NCBI GenBank assembly: GCA_003216615.1
Contig: QCIP01000003.1
Span: 62,001-126,000, forward strand
Source: Prochlorococcus sp. AG-402-M15
GTDB lineage: Bacteria > Cyanobacteriota > Cyanobacteriia > PCC-6307 > Cyanobiaceae
Length of the DNA: 64,000 bases
Reading direction: 5' to 3'
The notes under the pieces are model-generated. The model made no database searches. It was not told the DNA's origin and worked only from the letters and a program-made list of their open reading frames with translations. The position numbers and the translations under genes were made by a program. Shown piece after piece: positions 55,370 to 63,436 of this stretch. Positions within the stretch are counted from its first letter, which is position 1. Every line of letters starts with the position of its first letter.

Positions 55370-58300
55370 TTATTTTGTCTCCATCCAATTGTCTCCAATT
55401 CCAATATCAACTAAAAGAGGCACACTCAATTTTACACAACCTTCCATTGTTTCTTTTATTAATTTGGTTGTTTCTTCTAAAGAATTTGGTTCAGCTTCAA
55501 ATAATAATTCATCATGTACTTGTAATAGCATTTTTGCTGGGACGTTCATTTCTACAAATTTTCTATTAAGTTGAACCATGGCTACTTTAATAATGTCTGC
55601 ACTTGAACCTTGAATAGGTGCATTTGCGGCAGCTAATAATGATAAGGCTTCCATTCCAGCTTTCCTAGCACTTTGTAAATCAATTTCATATGGATCCTTC
55701 CCTAATAATCTACCTAATCCATTTTTATCAAATTTGAATTCTCTTTTCCTACCAAAAATAGTTTCTACATAACCTTTGGAAAGAGAAAGACGCTGTTGAA
55801 GTTCTAAAAATGTAAAAACTTTTGAGTATCTTTTTTTATATTTTATTAGGAAATCTTTTGCTTCTTCCGTACTTACTCCTGTTGAACGAGCAAGTTTTCT
55901 AGGCCCCATTCCATAAATAATTCCGAAATTTATTGTTTTACCAACTCTCCTCTCGTCAGGGGATATTTCTTCTTTCTCAAAAATTAATCTTGCAGTTAAA
56001 GAATGAATATCATCATTTTGTTGAAATGCATTAATTAATATATCTTCATTTGCTAAGTGAGCAAGTATTCTTAATTCTATTTGAGAATAATCAGCTGATA
56101 ATAGTTTCCAGCCTTTTTCAGGCAAGAAGGCTTTCCTTATCCTCCTACTAAACTCAGTTCTGACTGGGATATTTTGAAGATTAGGATTGCTACTGCTTAG
56201 TCTTCCAGTAGCAGTAGCTGCCTGATTAAAGTTTGTATGAACTCTTCCCGTCTTTTCATTAATAAGATTTGGAAGTGCATCAATATAGGTACTAAGTAAT
56301 TTGCTAAGAGTTCTATGTTTTATTAAATGTTGGATTATTTCGTGTTCGTCGACTAATTTTTCAAGAACGACCGCATCTGTACTCCATCCCGTCTTTGTTT
56401 TTCTTGATTTCCTTTTGTCTAGACATAACTTCTCAAATAAAATTTCACCAAGTTGTTTTGGTGACGACAAATTAAAATTTTCTTCTGCCAGTGCATAAAC
56501 TTTAGCTTCAATATTTTCTAATGTGCTTTTCAACTCTTTTGAAAGTTCCTCTAAATAAGAGACATCAATTATGATCCCATTCATCTCCATTCGGGACAAT
56601 ACCGGCTCTAAAGGTAGCTCGATTTCTTCGAACAATTTGATTAATTTATCTTTTTCCGTTGAAAATCTTTCTTTGAGAATTTTGACAATCTTAAAAGTTA
56701 GGAATACATCATAACCGCAGTAAATACTTGCTTCATCAATATCAACAAATGAAAAGTCTTTATTTTTTCCAACTGTTTCCTTAAATGAAGGGGGCTTAAA
56801 TCCAAATAATCTAAAACTAATTTCACTTAACCCATGCTTCTCCTGATTATTTAGAAGGTAGTCTGCTAGAAGGGTATCAAAGGTTACGCCTTTAAGATCA
56901 AGTCCATGATTTAAAAATATTTGCCTGTCAAATTTAGAATTCTGGAGTGCCTTTTCTTTTTTTGGATCTTCTATCCAAGTTCTTAGTTTTGAGAATACAT
57001 CTTCAATTGATAACTGATTAGGAGTCTCTTTTTTTGTTTGATGACCAAGAGGTATATAAAATAAATCATCAGTTTCTTCTCCAAGACATAATCCTATCCC
57101 AACAAGTTCCGCATCGATTGGATTTAAACTATTGGTCTCTGTATCTAAAGAAACTATCCCATACGTCTTGTCTAGTCTTTGAACTAATTTATCAAGTAAT
57201 TTATGATCATTAATAATATTTACTTTGATTTTAGGGATTTTATTTTCAATATTTTCTAATTCTATTTGTTTTGAGATTTTTGATTCTTTTTCCTTTTCTT
57301 TACTTTGATCATTTTTTTGAAAACCACCTTCACTAAAGGTTGAATTGAATATATCAATTTGTTTTACAAGAGAATTAAGTTCTAATTCCTTAAGTTTTGC
57401 TAACAAATTATTGGAATCTACTTTAGATAAAAAATAATTATCATTTTCTATTTGCAAGTTAGTTTTGATAGTCGCTAGTAACTGAGATTTATAGGCAGAA
57501 TCTCTACCATTCTCCAATTTCTTTAAGACTGAACCTTTTATGTAACCATTATAATTAGTTTTTATACCTGAATTTATTTCATCTAGAGTTTCAAATATAC
57601 ACTCCAAATCATTATTTTCACTTAATAAATTAATGGCTGTTTTTGGACCAATTCCCTTAACTCCTGGAATATTATCTGAACTATCTCCCATTAATGCTTT
57701 TAGATCAACTACTTTCTCAGGTACAACTCCTAATTTATCTAAAACACCGTCTTCATTCATAAGAATTGGCTCAGAACTTTTTGCAAATGGACCACCACTT
57801 CCCATGTATAAGACATAAATATCTTTTTTTGAATTAACCAATTGAAATAGATCTTTATCTCCTGAAAGAATTTTGATGTACCAGTCATCTTTTGATGCTT
57901 TTTGAGATATTGTTCCAAGAATATCATCAGCTTCAAAACCTGGAAGTTTAAATATAGGCAGGTTTAATTGACTTTTAAGAATATTTTCTAATCTCTTTAT
58001 ATCCTCTAAAAAAATACTTGGAGGTGCTCCCCTATTTGCTTTATATGATGGGTCAAGCTCCTGTCTGAATGTAAGTTCTTTAGTATCAAATGCTATACAA
58101 ACACCTTGAGGAGAATGTTTTTTGCAATTCTCTAAAAGGCTTTTCAGGAACCCGTATGTAATATTTGTAGGGATCCCAGAATCGGTGGTTAATCTATTGG
58201 CAGGAACAAGTTCAGCATAAAATTCAAAATTATTATTTGGTAAATCTAACCTTATAGTTATTGCTTTTCTTAATTCCTTTTCATCATCTTTTGATAAGGA

Positions 58301-58615
58301 GGGTGAAAACTTAAGGGTAAATTGAAAGAATTTATCTTGCTCACTTGAATTTTCTGGATAGAAATAACTTATATCTTCATAATTTAAAACTCTTGAGTAT
58401 ATTTTATTTATTTGAACATTGAATTTCTTTTCATCCGGATTCTCAATTATTAATTCTCCCACAAGAGCTTCCTGGATTTCACTTTTTAATTTTAAATTCG
58501 CTGTCACAAGAATTTCAAAACTTCTACTATATGCGTAATAACTTCTAAAAGCTAGAGAGTGACCATCGACTAAAAGTAAAATTGGTTTCTTAGAGTTTTC
58601 TGATTGTAAACTCAT
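55370..58615 (-). CDS. polA: DNA polymerase I with an insertion in the 5'-nuclease domain
   Basis: The 1081-aa protein is long for the family (about 930-990 aa in cyanobacteria). The 5'-nuclease domain starts PILLLVDGHSLAFRSYYAYSR, then is interrupted by roughly residues 32-140 before LTTDSGIPTNITYGFLKSLL; the remainder, including SGDKDLFQLV and GIGPKTAINLL, is normal. The 3'-5' exonuclease has the DTE motif (VSLDTETNSL), and the polymerase has RRVGKTINFGIIYGMG and VHDELLFEAE. It overlaps the HlyD-type gene by 4 bp. Repair and Okazaki-fragment processing are the expected roles. Confidence 0.95.
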   Translation of the reverse strand: MSLQSENSKKPILLLVDGHSLAFRSYYAYSRSFEILVTANLKLKSEIQEALVGELIIENPDEKKFNVQINKIYSRVLNYEDISYFYPENSSEQDKFFQFTLKFSPSLSKDDEKELRKAITIRLDLPNNNFEFYAELVPANRLTTDSGIPTNITYGFLKSLLENCKKHSPQGVCIAFDTKELTFRQELDPSYKANRGAPPSIFLEDIKRLENILKSQLNLPIFKLPGFEADDILGTISQKASKDDWYIKILSGDKDLFQLVNSKKDIYVLYMGSGGPFAKSSEPILMNEDGVLDKLGVVPEKVVDLKALMGDSSDNIPGVKGIGPKTAINLLSENNDLECIFETLDEINSGIKTNYNGYIKGSVLKKLENGRDSAYKSQLLATIKTNLQIENDNYFLSKVDSNNLLAKLKELELNSLVKQIDIFNSTFSEGGFQKNDQSKEKEKESKISKQIELENIENKIPKIKVNIINDHKLLDKLVQRLDKTYGIVSLDTETNSLNPIDAELVGIGLCLGEETDDLFYIPLGHQTKKETPNQLSIEDVFSKLRTWIEDPKKEKALQNSKFDRQIFLNHGLDLKGVTFDTLLADYLLNNQEKHGLSEISFRLFGFKPPSFKETVGKNKDFSFVDIDEASIYCGYDVFLTFKIVKILKERFSTEKDKLIKLFEEIELPLEPVLSRMEMNGIIIDVSYLEELSKELKSTLENIEAKVYALAEENFNLSSPKQLGEILFEKLCLDKRKSRKTKTGWSTDAVVLEKLVDEHEIIQHLIKHRTLSKLLSTYIDALPNLINEKTGRVHTNFNQAATATGRLSSSNPNLQNIPVRTEFSRRIRKAFLPEKGWKLLSADYSQIELRILAHLANEDILINAFQQNDDIHSLTARLIFEKEEISPDERRVGKTINFGIIYGMGPRKLARSTGVSTEEAKDFLIKYKKRYSKVFTFLELQQRLSLSKGYVETIFGRKREFKFDKNGLGRLLGKDPYEIDLQSARKAGMEALSLLAAANAPIQGSSADIIKVAMVQLNRKFVEMNVPAKMLLQVHDELLFEAEPNSLEETTKLIKETMEGCVKLSVPLLVDIGIGDNWMETK

Positions 58616-59673
58616 TTTCTCTTCTTAGCCCAAGGAGGAATATCAATAAAGATTTGCTCTCCAGGTTCTAATCCATCAATTACAGAAGTTTTATTTCCAC
58701 TACTAATACCAATTTCGATTTTTTCAAATTTGGGAGAATTGTTTTTATCAACTTTCAAGATTCCCTTTTCACCCTTTTCAGTGACAATAGAAACTGTTGG
58801 TACTAAGATTTTTTCTTCATTACCTTCAACTCTAAATTCAAGATCAGCAGTCATTCCAATTTTAATTTCTTCAGAAATTTCTTTAAAATTTAAAGTTACT
58901 TCAAATGAAGTTACATTATTATCTTTTACAGCTCTTGTAGCTATTTTTTTAACTATGGCACTATATTTTTTTGATGGATAAGCCTCAATTCTTATAGAAG
59001 CTTCTTGACCTATTTTTATTCTACCAATGTCACTCTCAGGAACTTTGGCAACAATTTCGAGACCCTCTGACAGTTCAAAAATAAAGTTTTTGGTTTTAGG
59101 GTCTGAACTTAAATTTGTACTTGGGGTGACATAAGATCCTATCTCCGCATATTTCGCAGTTATCTTTCCTCCATAAGGAGCTTTAATTAAATAGAAACTT
59201 TTTTCAGCTTTTGCATCATTAAGTTTGGCGCTACTAATGTTGTAGTTATTTTTATAACTTTCATAATCTTCTTTGCTTACTGCACCTTCTTGATATAAAT
59301 ATTCCCTTCTTAAAAATTCAGATTTTTGTTTTTCTAAATTTAATTCAAGTTCTTCAATTTTATAGATTAAGTCTTCATCATCAAGAGAAGCTAAAACCTG
59401 ATCTTTTTTCACAAGATCACCCTCCTCTACTTTGATTTCTTTTATTACACCTTGCTTTCTAGGTCCAATATTGCTTGTTCTGATGGCTTTTACTTCACCA
59501 CTTGTATTAATTGAATCAGATAGAATTCCTCTTTCAACTTGAACTACAAAATCAGAAATATCTTTTGACTTATTTTTCTTGAAGGAATTGGTTATAAAAA
59601 CGAAAAATATAGCTAGAGAAAGCAATATAATTCCACTCCTTAGATTTATATTTTTTTTTATTAAATCAAGCAT
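58612..59673 (-). CDS. HlyD/RND-type periplasmic adaptor protein
   Basis: The 353-aa membrane fusion protein has an N-terminal helix (LRSGIILLSLAIFFVFITNSF), a lipoyl-type half motif (IGPRKQGVIKEIKVEEGDLVKKDQVLASLDDEDL), a helical hairpin (about 105-160), the second lipoyl half (SFYLIKAPYGGKITAKYAEIGSYVTP) and a beta-barrel domain. Such adaptors join an inner-membrane exporter to an outer-membrane channel; no exporter gene lies next to it. It overlaps polA by 4 bp (ATGA), an unusual pairing. A palindrome lies 63 bp upstream of its start. Confidence 0.88.
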   Translation of the reverse strand: MLDLIKKNINLRSGIILLSLAIFFVFITNSFKKNKSKDISDFVVQVERGILSDSINTSGEVKAIRTSNIGPRKQGVIKEIKVEEGDLVKKDQVLASLDDEDLIYKIEELELNLEKQKSEFLRREYLYQEGAVSKEDYESYKNNYNISSAKLNDAKAEKSFYLIKAPYGGKITAKYAEIGSYVTPSTNLSSDPKTKNFIFELSEGLEIVAKVPESDIGRIKIGQEASIRIEAYPSKKYSAIVKKIATRAVKDNNVTSFEVTLNFKEISEEIKIGMTADLEFRVEGNEEKILVPTVSIVTEKGEKGILKVDKNNSPKFEKIEIGISSGNKTSVIDGLEPGEQIFIDIPPWAKKRK

Positions 59674-59735
59674 TTCTTTTGAAAAACAGCAGTAGATAAT
59701 ATTTAGGAACTAAATAATCAAAACGATTATAATTA

Positions 59736-59757
59736 ACTTATCCAAGATTGGTTAAGT
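59736..59757. promoter_or_regulatory. Near-perfect 22-bp palindrome, candidate operator
   Basis: ACTTATCCAA-GA-TTGGTTAAGT has two 10-bp arms that match at 9 positions. It lies in the intergenic region between the divergent HlyD-type gene (start 59673) and ychF (start 59813), the place for a regulator site. There is no T-run, so it is not a terminator. Confidence 0.5.
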
Positions 59758-59812
59758 AAATACTATATTACTAGAAGATGTTTTCTTGATAATTTCCCAT
59801 AAATTTTTTCAA

Positions 59813-60904
59813 ATGTTAAAAGCAGGTATTATTGGATTACCAAATGTTGGAAAATCAACTTTATTTAATGCACTTGTAGAAAATGCTAAAGCACAAGCGG
59901 CTAATTTTCCCTTTTGTACTATAGAACCTAATAAAGGTATAGTTTCAGTCCCAGATCAAAGGTTGCAAGAGTTAGGTGATTTAAGTTCTAGCCAAAATAT
60001 TATCCCAACAAAAATTGAATTTGTAGATATCGCAGGACTAGTAAAAGGAGCAAGTAAAGGCGAAGGTTTGGGAAATAAATTTTTATCAAATATTAGGGAG
60101 GTTGATGCAATAGTTCATGTTGTAAGGTGCTTTGAAGATAGTGATGTAATTCATGTTTCCGGAAAGGTAGATCCCTTGGATGACATTGAGATAATTAATC
60201 TGGAATTGAATTTAGCTGATTTATCCCAACTCCAAAAAAGAAGAGAAAGAATTAAGAAACAGGTTAGAACTAGTAAAGAGGCAGCAAAAGAAAATACCTT
60301 ACTAGAAAAAATTGAAGAAGAGCTACAGAAAGGATTTTCAGTTAGATCAATATCTTTGAGTGAAGAAGAAAATTTAATGATTAAGCAATTAGGCTTCCTT
60401 ACCGCAAAACCAATTATTTACGCAACAAATTTGAATGAAAATGATTTAGCTGCAGGTAACGATTTCTCATCGAAAGTGCAGAGTTTTGCAAGCAGTGAAA
60501 ATACAGAATGTATAAAAATATCAGCACAAGTTGAATCTGAATTAATAGAGTTAGAACCAGAAGATAAAAAAGACTACCTTATGGGTTTAGGAGTAGAGGA
60601 AGGGGGATTAAGTTCTTTAATTAGATCAACATATAAATTATTGGGATTAAAAACTTATTTCACTACCGGAGAAAAGGAGACAAAAGCATGGACTATAAAA
60701 GATGGTATGACTGCGCCACAAGCAGCAGGCGTCATTCATACTGATTTTGAAAAAGGATTTATTAGAGCTCAAACCATTTCATATCAAAACTTAATAGATT
60801 CAGGTTCAATTGCAAATGCAAAAACTAAAGGTTTACTAAGAAGTGAAGGTAAGGAATATGTAGTAAAAGAAGGAGATGTAATGGAGTTTTTGTTTAATGT
60901 TTAG
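59813..60904 (+). CDS. ychF: Redox-regulated ATPase/GTPase YchF
   Basis: YchF (OLA1) is a conserved P-loop NTPase of the Obg family that prefers ATP and associates with ribosomes. The track starts at 59786, but ATG 59813 gives the standard beginning MLKAGIIGLPNVGKSTLFNAL (363 aa). Signatures include ANFPFCTIEPNKGIV, FVDIAGLVKGASKGEGLGNKFLSNIREVDAI, NLNENDLA in the G4-like position, and the C-terminal TGS-like TYFTTGEKETKAWTIKDGMTAPQAAGVIHTDFEKGFIRAQTI. Confidence 0.97.
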   Translation: MLKAGIIGLPNVGKSTLFNALVENAKAQAANFPFCTIEPNKGIVSVPDQRLQELGDLSSSQNIIPTKIEFVDIAGLVKGASKGEGLGNKFLSNIREVDAIVHVVRCFEDSDVIHVSGKVDPLDDIEIINLELNLADLSQLQKRRERIKKQVRTSKEAAKENTLLEKIEEELQKGFSVRSISLSEEENLMIKQLGFLTAKPIIYATNLNENDLAAGNDFSSKVQSFASSENTECIKISAQVESELIELEPEDKKDYLMGLGVEEGGLSSLIRSTYKLLGLKTYFTTGEKETKAWTIKDGMTAPQAAGVIHTDFEKGFIRAQTISYQNLIDSGSIANAKTKGLLRSEGKEYVVKEGDVMEFLFNV

Positions 60905-60912
60905 ATTGCCTA

Positions 60913-61071
60913 TTAAGGCTTACTATTTTGTTTTTTGAATTTAAATTCAAAAAATGAAATTAATAAAATTAAGATACATCCTAAGCAACTTCCTATTAAC
61001 CCAAAAACAATGGTTGTGTAGCCATTATCGTAGCCATATTGTAATTGTGGTAAGTGAGGGGGAATATGCAT
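60913..61071 (-). CDS. Small single-helix membrane protein (52 aa)
   Basis: This is below the track cut. It encodes MHIPPHLPQLQYGYDNGYTT then IVFGLIGSCLGCILILLISFFEF and a basic KFKKQNSKP tail. The single hydrophobic helix with a short N-terminus rich in Pro and Tyr fits a thylakoid or plasma-membrane protein, such as a minor photosystem or b6f subunit, but I cannot match it. It is 2 bp from the next small minus-strand gene. Confidence 0.6.
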   Translation of the reverse strand: MHIPPHLPQLQYGYDNGYTTIVFGLIGSCLGCILILLISFFEFKFKKQNSKP

Positions 61072-61073
61072 TA

Positions 61074-61217
61074 TTATTTTTCAACAGAATTTTCAATATC
61101 TTCCAGTAAATGTTTAGTTGATCTACTAAAACCGTTAGTTTTTAAATAGTTTTGAGCTTCTCTAAATTTTTCAGCTACTCTTTTTGCATAAGGAGTATTC
61201 ATGGAATTTTGAGTCAT
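61074..61217 (-). CDS. Small helical protein (47 aa)
   Basis: This is below the track cut. It encodes MTQNSMNTPYAKRVAEKFRE followed by AQNYLKTNGFSRSTKHLLEDIENSVEK, a charged, probably all-helical soluble peptide. It ends 2 bp before the start of the 52-aa membrane-protein gene, so they may be co-expressed. Function unknown. Confidence 0.55.
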   Translation of the reverse strand: MTQNSMNTPYAKRVAEKFREAQNYLKTNGFSRSTKHLLEDIENSVEK

Positions 61218-61379
61218 GTTGAAAATGCGACTGAATTTATAATCTGATTTAAGTAGACCCTTGATAAGTATTCAAAAATACAAGAATATAAAAATAGGAT
61301 TTTTTACTTACTAAAAAATTTATTGTGAAAAGTTCTTGATTATCCAAAATAAAGTTTTTTCAAATTAGAAAAAGTGACA

Positions 61380-61679
61380 ATGACAAATACGTTATTAATT
61401 CTTTTATTGCTGATTGTTATTTTTGCACTTTTATTTCTATTATTTTTTTATTCAAAACGAAATAAAAGGTTAGCCAAAAAAACAACAATTAGTCCAACTT
61501 ATGTATCTTTTCTAAAAGAACAAGAATTTAATCCTGATATAAGTACAGATAATTGGGATTTACACAAACTTAGATTAGATATATTTAGAAGATCACAATA
61601 TAAGGGATTAACGTTCTTTGTAAGTTCAGAAAATAGAATTTACTATCTTTCTGAAGAAGGGGATAAAGTTTATTGCTAA
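61380..61679 (+). CDS. Small membrane-anchored hypothetical (99 aa)
   Basis: The track begins at GTG 61374; ATG 61380 is preferred. The chain has one N-terminal transmembrane segment (TLLILLLLIVIFALLFLLFFYSKR) and a soluble C-terminal part, SFLKEQEFNPDISTDNWDLHKLRLDIFRRSQYKGLTFFVSSENRIYYLSEEGDKVYC, ending in Cys. It probably faces the cytoplasm by the positive-inside rule. No family recognised. Confidence 0.62.
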   Translation: MTNTLLILLLLIVIFALLFLLFFYSKRNKRLAKKTTISPTYVSFLKEQEFNPDISTDNWDLHKLRLDIFRRSQYKGLTFFVSSENRIYYLSEEGDKVYC

Positions 61680-61732
61680 AAGGAGAAATTAATTTTATAA
61701 ATAGGAAAAACCGATAGAAATTAAGAATATTA

Positions 61733-61984
61733 ATGAAGTATTTTTTTTTATTATCAGAAAAGTTCTACAGGTTTATAGAATGGGAGTGGAATACCTTAAA
61801 AAATCTAAGAAGAACAAAAAGAAAGAATTTATTTCTAAGAGGATCATTTGCTTTATTTAGTTTATTCTCTATTCTTTTTTTAATATTTTCGCCTCCTATT
61901 GCTTTTGGAATGTTATTTGGAGAGGGATTAAAATTTAGTATTTTTTTTATTTGGATATGGATTTTAAATTTAAAGTTTTTTTGA
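61733..61984 (+). CDS. Small basic membrane protein (83 aa)
   Basis: The 83-aa protein has a basic N-terminal half (WEWNTLKNLRRTKRKNLFLRG) and two hydrophobic segments (about 37-55 and 60-82). The opposite strand carries an 88-aa ORF (61765-62031), but this frame lies in the same direction as the genes on both sides and has a normal start. Function unknown. Confidence 0.5.
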   Translation: MKYFFLLSEKFYRFIEWEWNTLKNLRRTKRKNLFLRGSFALFSLFSILFLIFSPPIAFGMLFGEGLKFSIFFIWIWILNLKFF

Positions 61985-62042
61985 AAATGTATAATTAATT
62001 TCCCAAGATTATTTAAAATTAAGAATATCAAAAAATTACCTT

Positions 62043-62258
62043 ATGCCAAAAATATTCAAACAAAATAAGTTCGCTTTGTTGGGAGCAAATATTTTAATAA
62101 TTTTACTCTGGTTAACTATATCTTCTTTTTTGATGAATGTATCTCAAACTGAAAATGCTCCATTTTTTATATATATAATTTCTTTTTTAATCAGATTTCT
62201 CCCTCCTATGTGGGTTACATGGTTCTTATGGATAAAAAGAAGTGGTTTAAAAAGATAA
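62043..62258 (+). CDS. Small two-helix membrane protein (71 aa)
   Basis: The 71-aa protein has hydrophobic segments at about 11-32 and 41-65 with basic ends (MPKIFKQNKFALLGANILIILLWLTISSFL and FIRFLPPMWVTWFLWIKRSGLKR). Both termini would face the cytoplasm. It follows another small membrane-protein gene by 58 bp. No family recognised. Confidence 0.58.
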   Translation: MPKIFKQNKFALLGANILIILLWLTISSFLMNVSQTENAPFFIYIISFLIRFLPPMWVTWFLWIKRSGLKR

Positions 62259-62349
62259 ATAAAAAAGTATTTTTGCGTATTTACTATAAAAATAAATCAG
62301 TTAAAATCTGTGAGCTTACTTGAAATTTTCATGTAAGAATTAGGTAGTT

Positions 62350-62388
62350 AAGAGATTGTTTTTAGCTAAGAAACAATCTCTTTTTTTT
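62350..62388 (+). terminator. Strong rho-independent terminator
   Basis: A perfect 12-bp stem AAGAGATTGTTT/AAACAATCTCTT with loop TTAGCTAAG is followed by further T residues. It lies about 90 bp after the 71-aa gene, so it ends that transcript or a small RNA in between. Confidence 0.9.
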
Positions 62389-62465
62389 ACAAATATTTTT
62401 TCTAATAAAAAAGCGTTTGTTAGTATCCCTATTGACCAACACTCATGACGATCAATTTTTTCAAG

Positions 62466-62645
62466 TTAAACAGGTAATCTATTATCAATTTCAACCACGC
62501 CAGAATCCATAAGACGGCCGATTTTAATAACTAAAGCCATATCTAGTCTTGAAAATTCAGATTGATGGTTAGTTATCCAATCAAGTTCAGAAAGAGTTAT
62601 AACTCCTAAAGTATTTACCTTAAGAAAAAGTAAGCCTAAATTCAT
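62466..62645 (-). CDS. Small hypothetical protein (59 aa)
   Basis: This is just below the track cut. It encodes MNLGLLFLKVNTLGVITLSE followed by LDWITNHQSEFSRLDMALVIKIGRLMDSGVVEIDNRLPV. It looks soluble and folded, with a segment like a small DNA- or protein-binding unit. It starts 1 bp after the stop of the hli gene on the same strand, so it belongs to the hli transcript. I do not recognise a named family. Confidence 0.65.
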   Translation of the reverse strand: MNLGLLFLKVNTLGVITLSELDWITNHQSEFSRLDMALVIKIGRLMDSGVVEIDNRLPV

Positions 62646-62646
62646 T

Positions 62647-62775
62647 TTAAAAAATTCCAGGGATTATCCAGCCAAATAAGCCATAATTTACAACTAATGC
62701 GAATAAGCCCATCATTGCCATTCTTCCATTAGTTCTCTCGGCGTTTTGCCAATAAGTTGGTTTTGAGTTTTCCAT
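62647..62775 (-). CDS. High-light-inducible protein (short Hli)
   Basis: This is below the track cut. It encodes 42 aa: MENSKPTYWQNAERTNGRMA then MMGLFALVVNYGLFGWIIPGIF. The ExxNGRxAMxG motif (AERTNGRMAMMG) is the chlorophyll-binding helix of the Hlip/LHC superfamily. Such proteins quench energy and bind free chlorophyll when light is high or PSII is being repaired. It is the third hli gene of the minus-strand cluster. Confidence 0.93.
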   Translation of the reverse strand: MENSKPTYWQNAERTNGRMAMMGLFALVVNYGLFGWIIPGIF

Positions 62776-62808
62776 TTTGTTGGGTTGAAATTAATTAGTT
62801 AGTATGTT

Positions 62809-63069
62809 TTAAACGAAACCAGGAATTATTTGACCTGTAGTTAGATATGCTCCAACAGCTGCAATTAATCCAAGCATTGCAAATCTGCCGTTAAGAGTTT
62901 CTGCAACGACTTTTTCTTTTTCGATTGTTTTAACTTTTGCTTTTGTGTTTTTCATTTGATTTGAAGATAAATAGTTTGAGTTTTCGTTCTGAAATTGCTT
63001 GGTTAGATAAGCAACGAGGACGACTGTAAGTAATACAATTAAGGCTAAAAAACCTGAAAGAGGACTCAT
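62809..63069 (-). CDS. Hli-domain protein with an extra N-terminal membrane helix
   Basis: The track extends to 63144, but ATG 63069 (MSPLSGFLALIVLLTVVLVAYLTKQF, 86 aa) overlaps the upstream hli stop by 1 bp (TAATG) and is preferred. The N-terminal helix (about 7-22) and polar linker are followed by the Hli helix, AETLNGRFAMLGLIAAVGAYLTTGQIIPGFV. The linker is longer than in a standard single-helix Hlip, so the protein would span the membrane twice. It probably binds chlorophyll like other Hlips. Confidence 0.88.
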   Translation of the reverse strand: MSPLSGFLALIVLLTVVLVAYLTKQFQNENSNYLSSNQMKNTKAKVKTIEKEKVVAETLNGRFAMLGLIAAVGAYLTTGQIIPGFV

Positions 63070-63275
63070 TAAAAAATGCCAGGAATAATTTGTCCAGTTG
63101 AAACGTAAGCACCGACTAAAGCAACAAGCCCGATCATTGCCCAACGACCATTAACTTTTTCTGCATTTTGTGGATAGCTTTCGTATGAAACAGACTCATC
63201 TATGTAAGGACGTGTCTCAGTGGGAAACATATTCTGTCTACCACCTGATTCAGTAGTAACGTTTGAATTAGCCAT
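63069..63275 (-). CDS. High-light-inducible protein
   Basis: The 68-aa protein has a polar N-terminus (ANSNVTTESGGRQNMFPTETRPYIDESVSY) and a C-terminal Hli helix, AEKVNGRWAMIGLVALVGAYVSTGQIIPGIF, with the ExxNGRxAMxG motif. It is the first gene of the three-gene hli run and shares the TAATG junction with the next. The 161-bp gap upstream would hold the promoter. Light- or stress-responsive expression is family knowledge, not seen here. Confidence 0.94.
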   Translation of the reverse strand: MANSNVTTESGGRQNMFPTETRPYIDESVSYESYPQNAEKVNGRWAMIGLVALVGAYVSTGQIIPGIF

Positions 63276-63436
63276 TTAAATTATGTAATTGTTAATTAAT
63301 GTAACACTAATATTAACAAATGTAAAGTAATAGGCCAAAATTAACTTAAATTCAAGATATCTATTACATATATGTAGCATTACTGTTTCATTGAAGCTAA
63401 ATAGCTAAAGTTACGAGCATTTTTTGTTAAGAATCC

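Noticed and set aside
58196-58522. Intein in PolA
   Set aside because: The insert is too short, and it lacks a Cys or Ser at the start and a His-Asn plus Cys/Ser at the end.
61765-62031. 88-aa minus-strand ORF opposite the 83-aa gene
   Set aside because: It overlaps a plus-strand frame with co-directional neighbours, and its sequence is a run of Ile, Asn and Lys typical of an AT-rich antisense frame.
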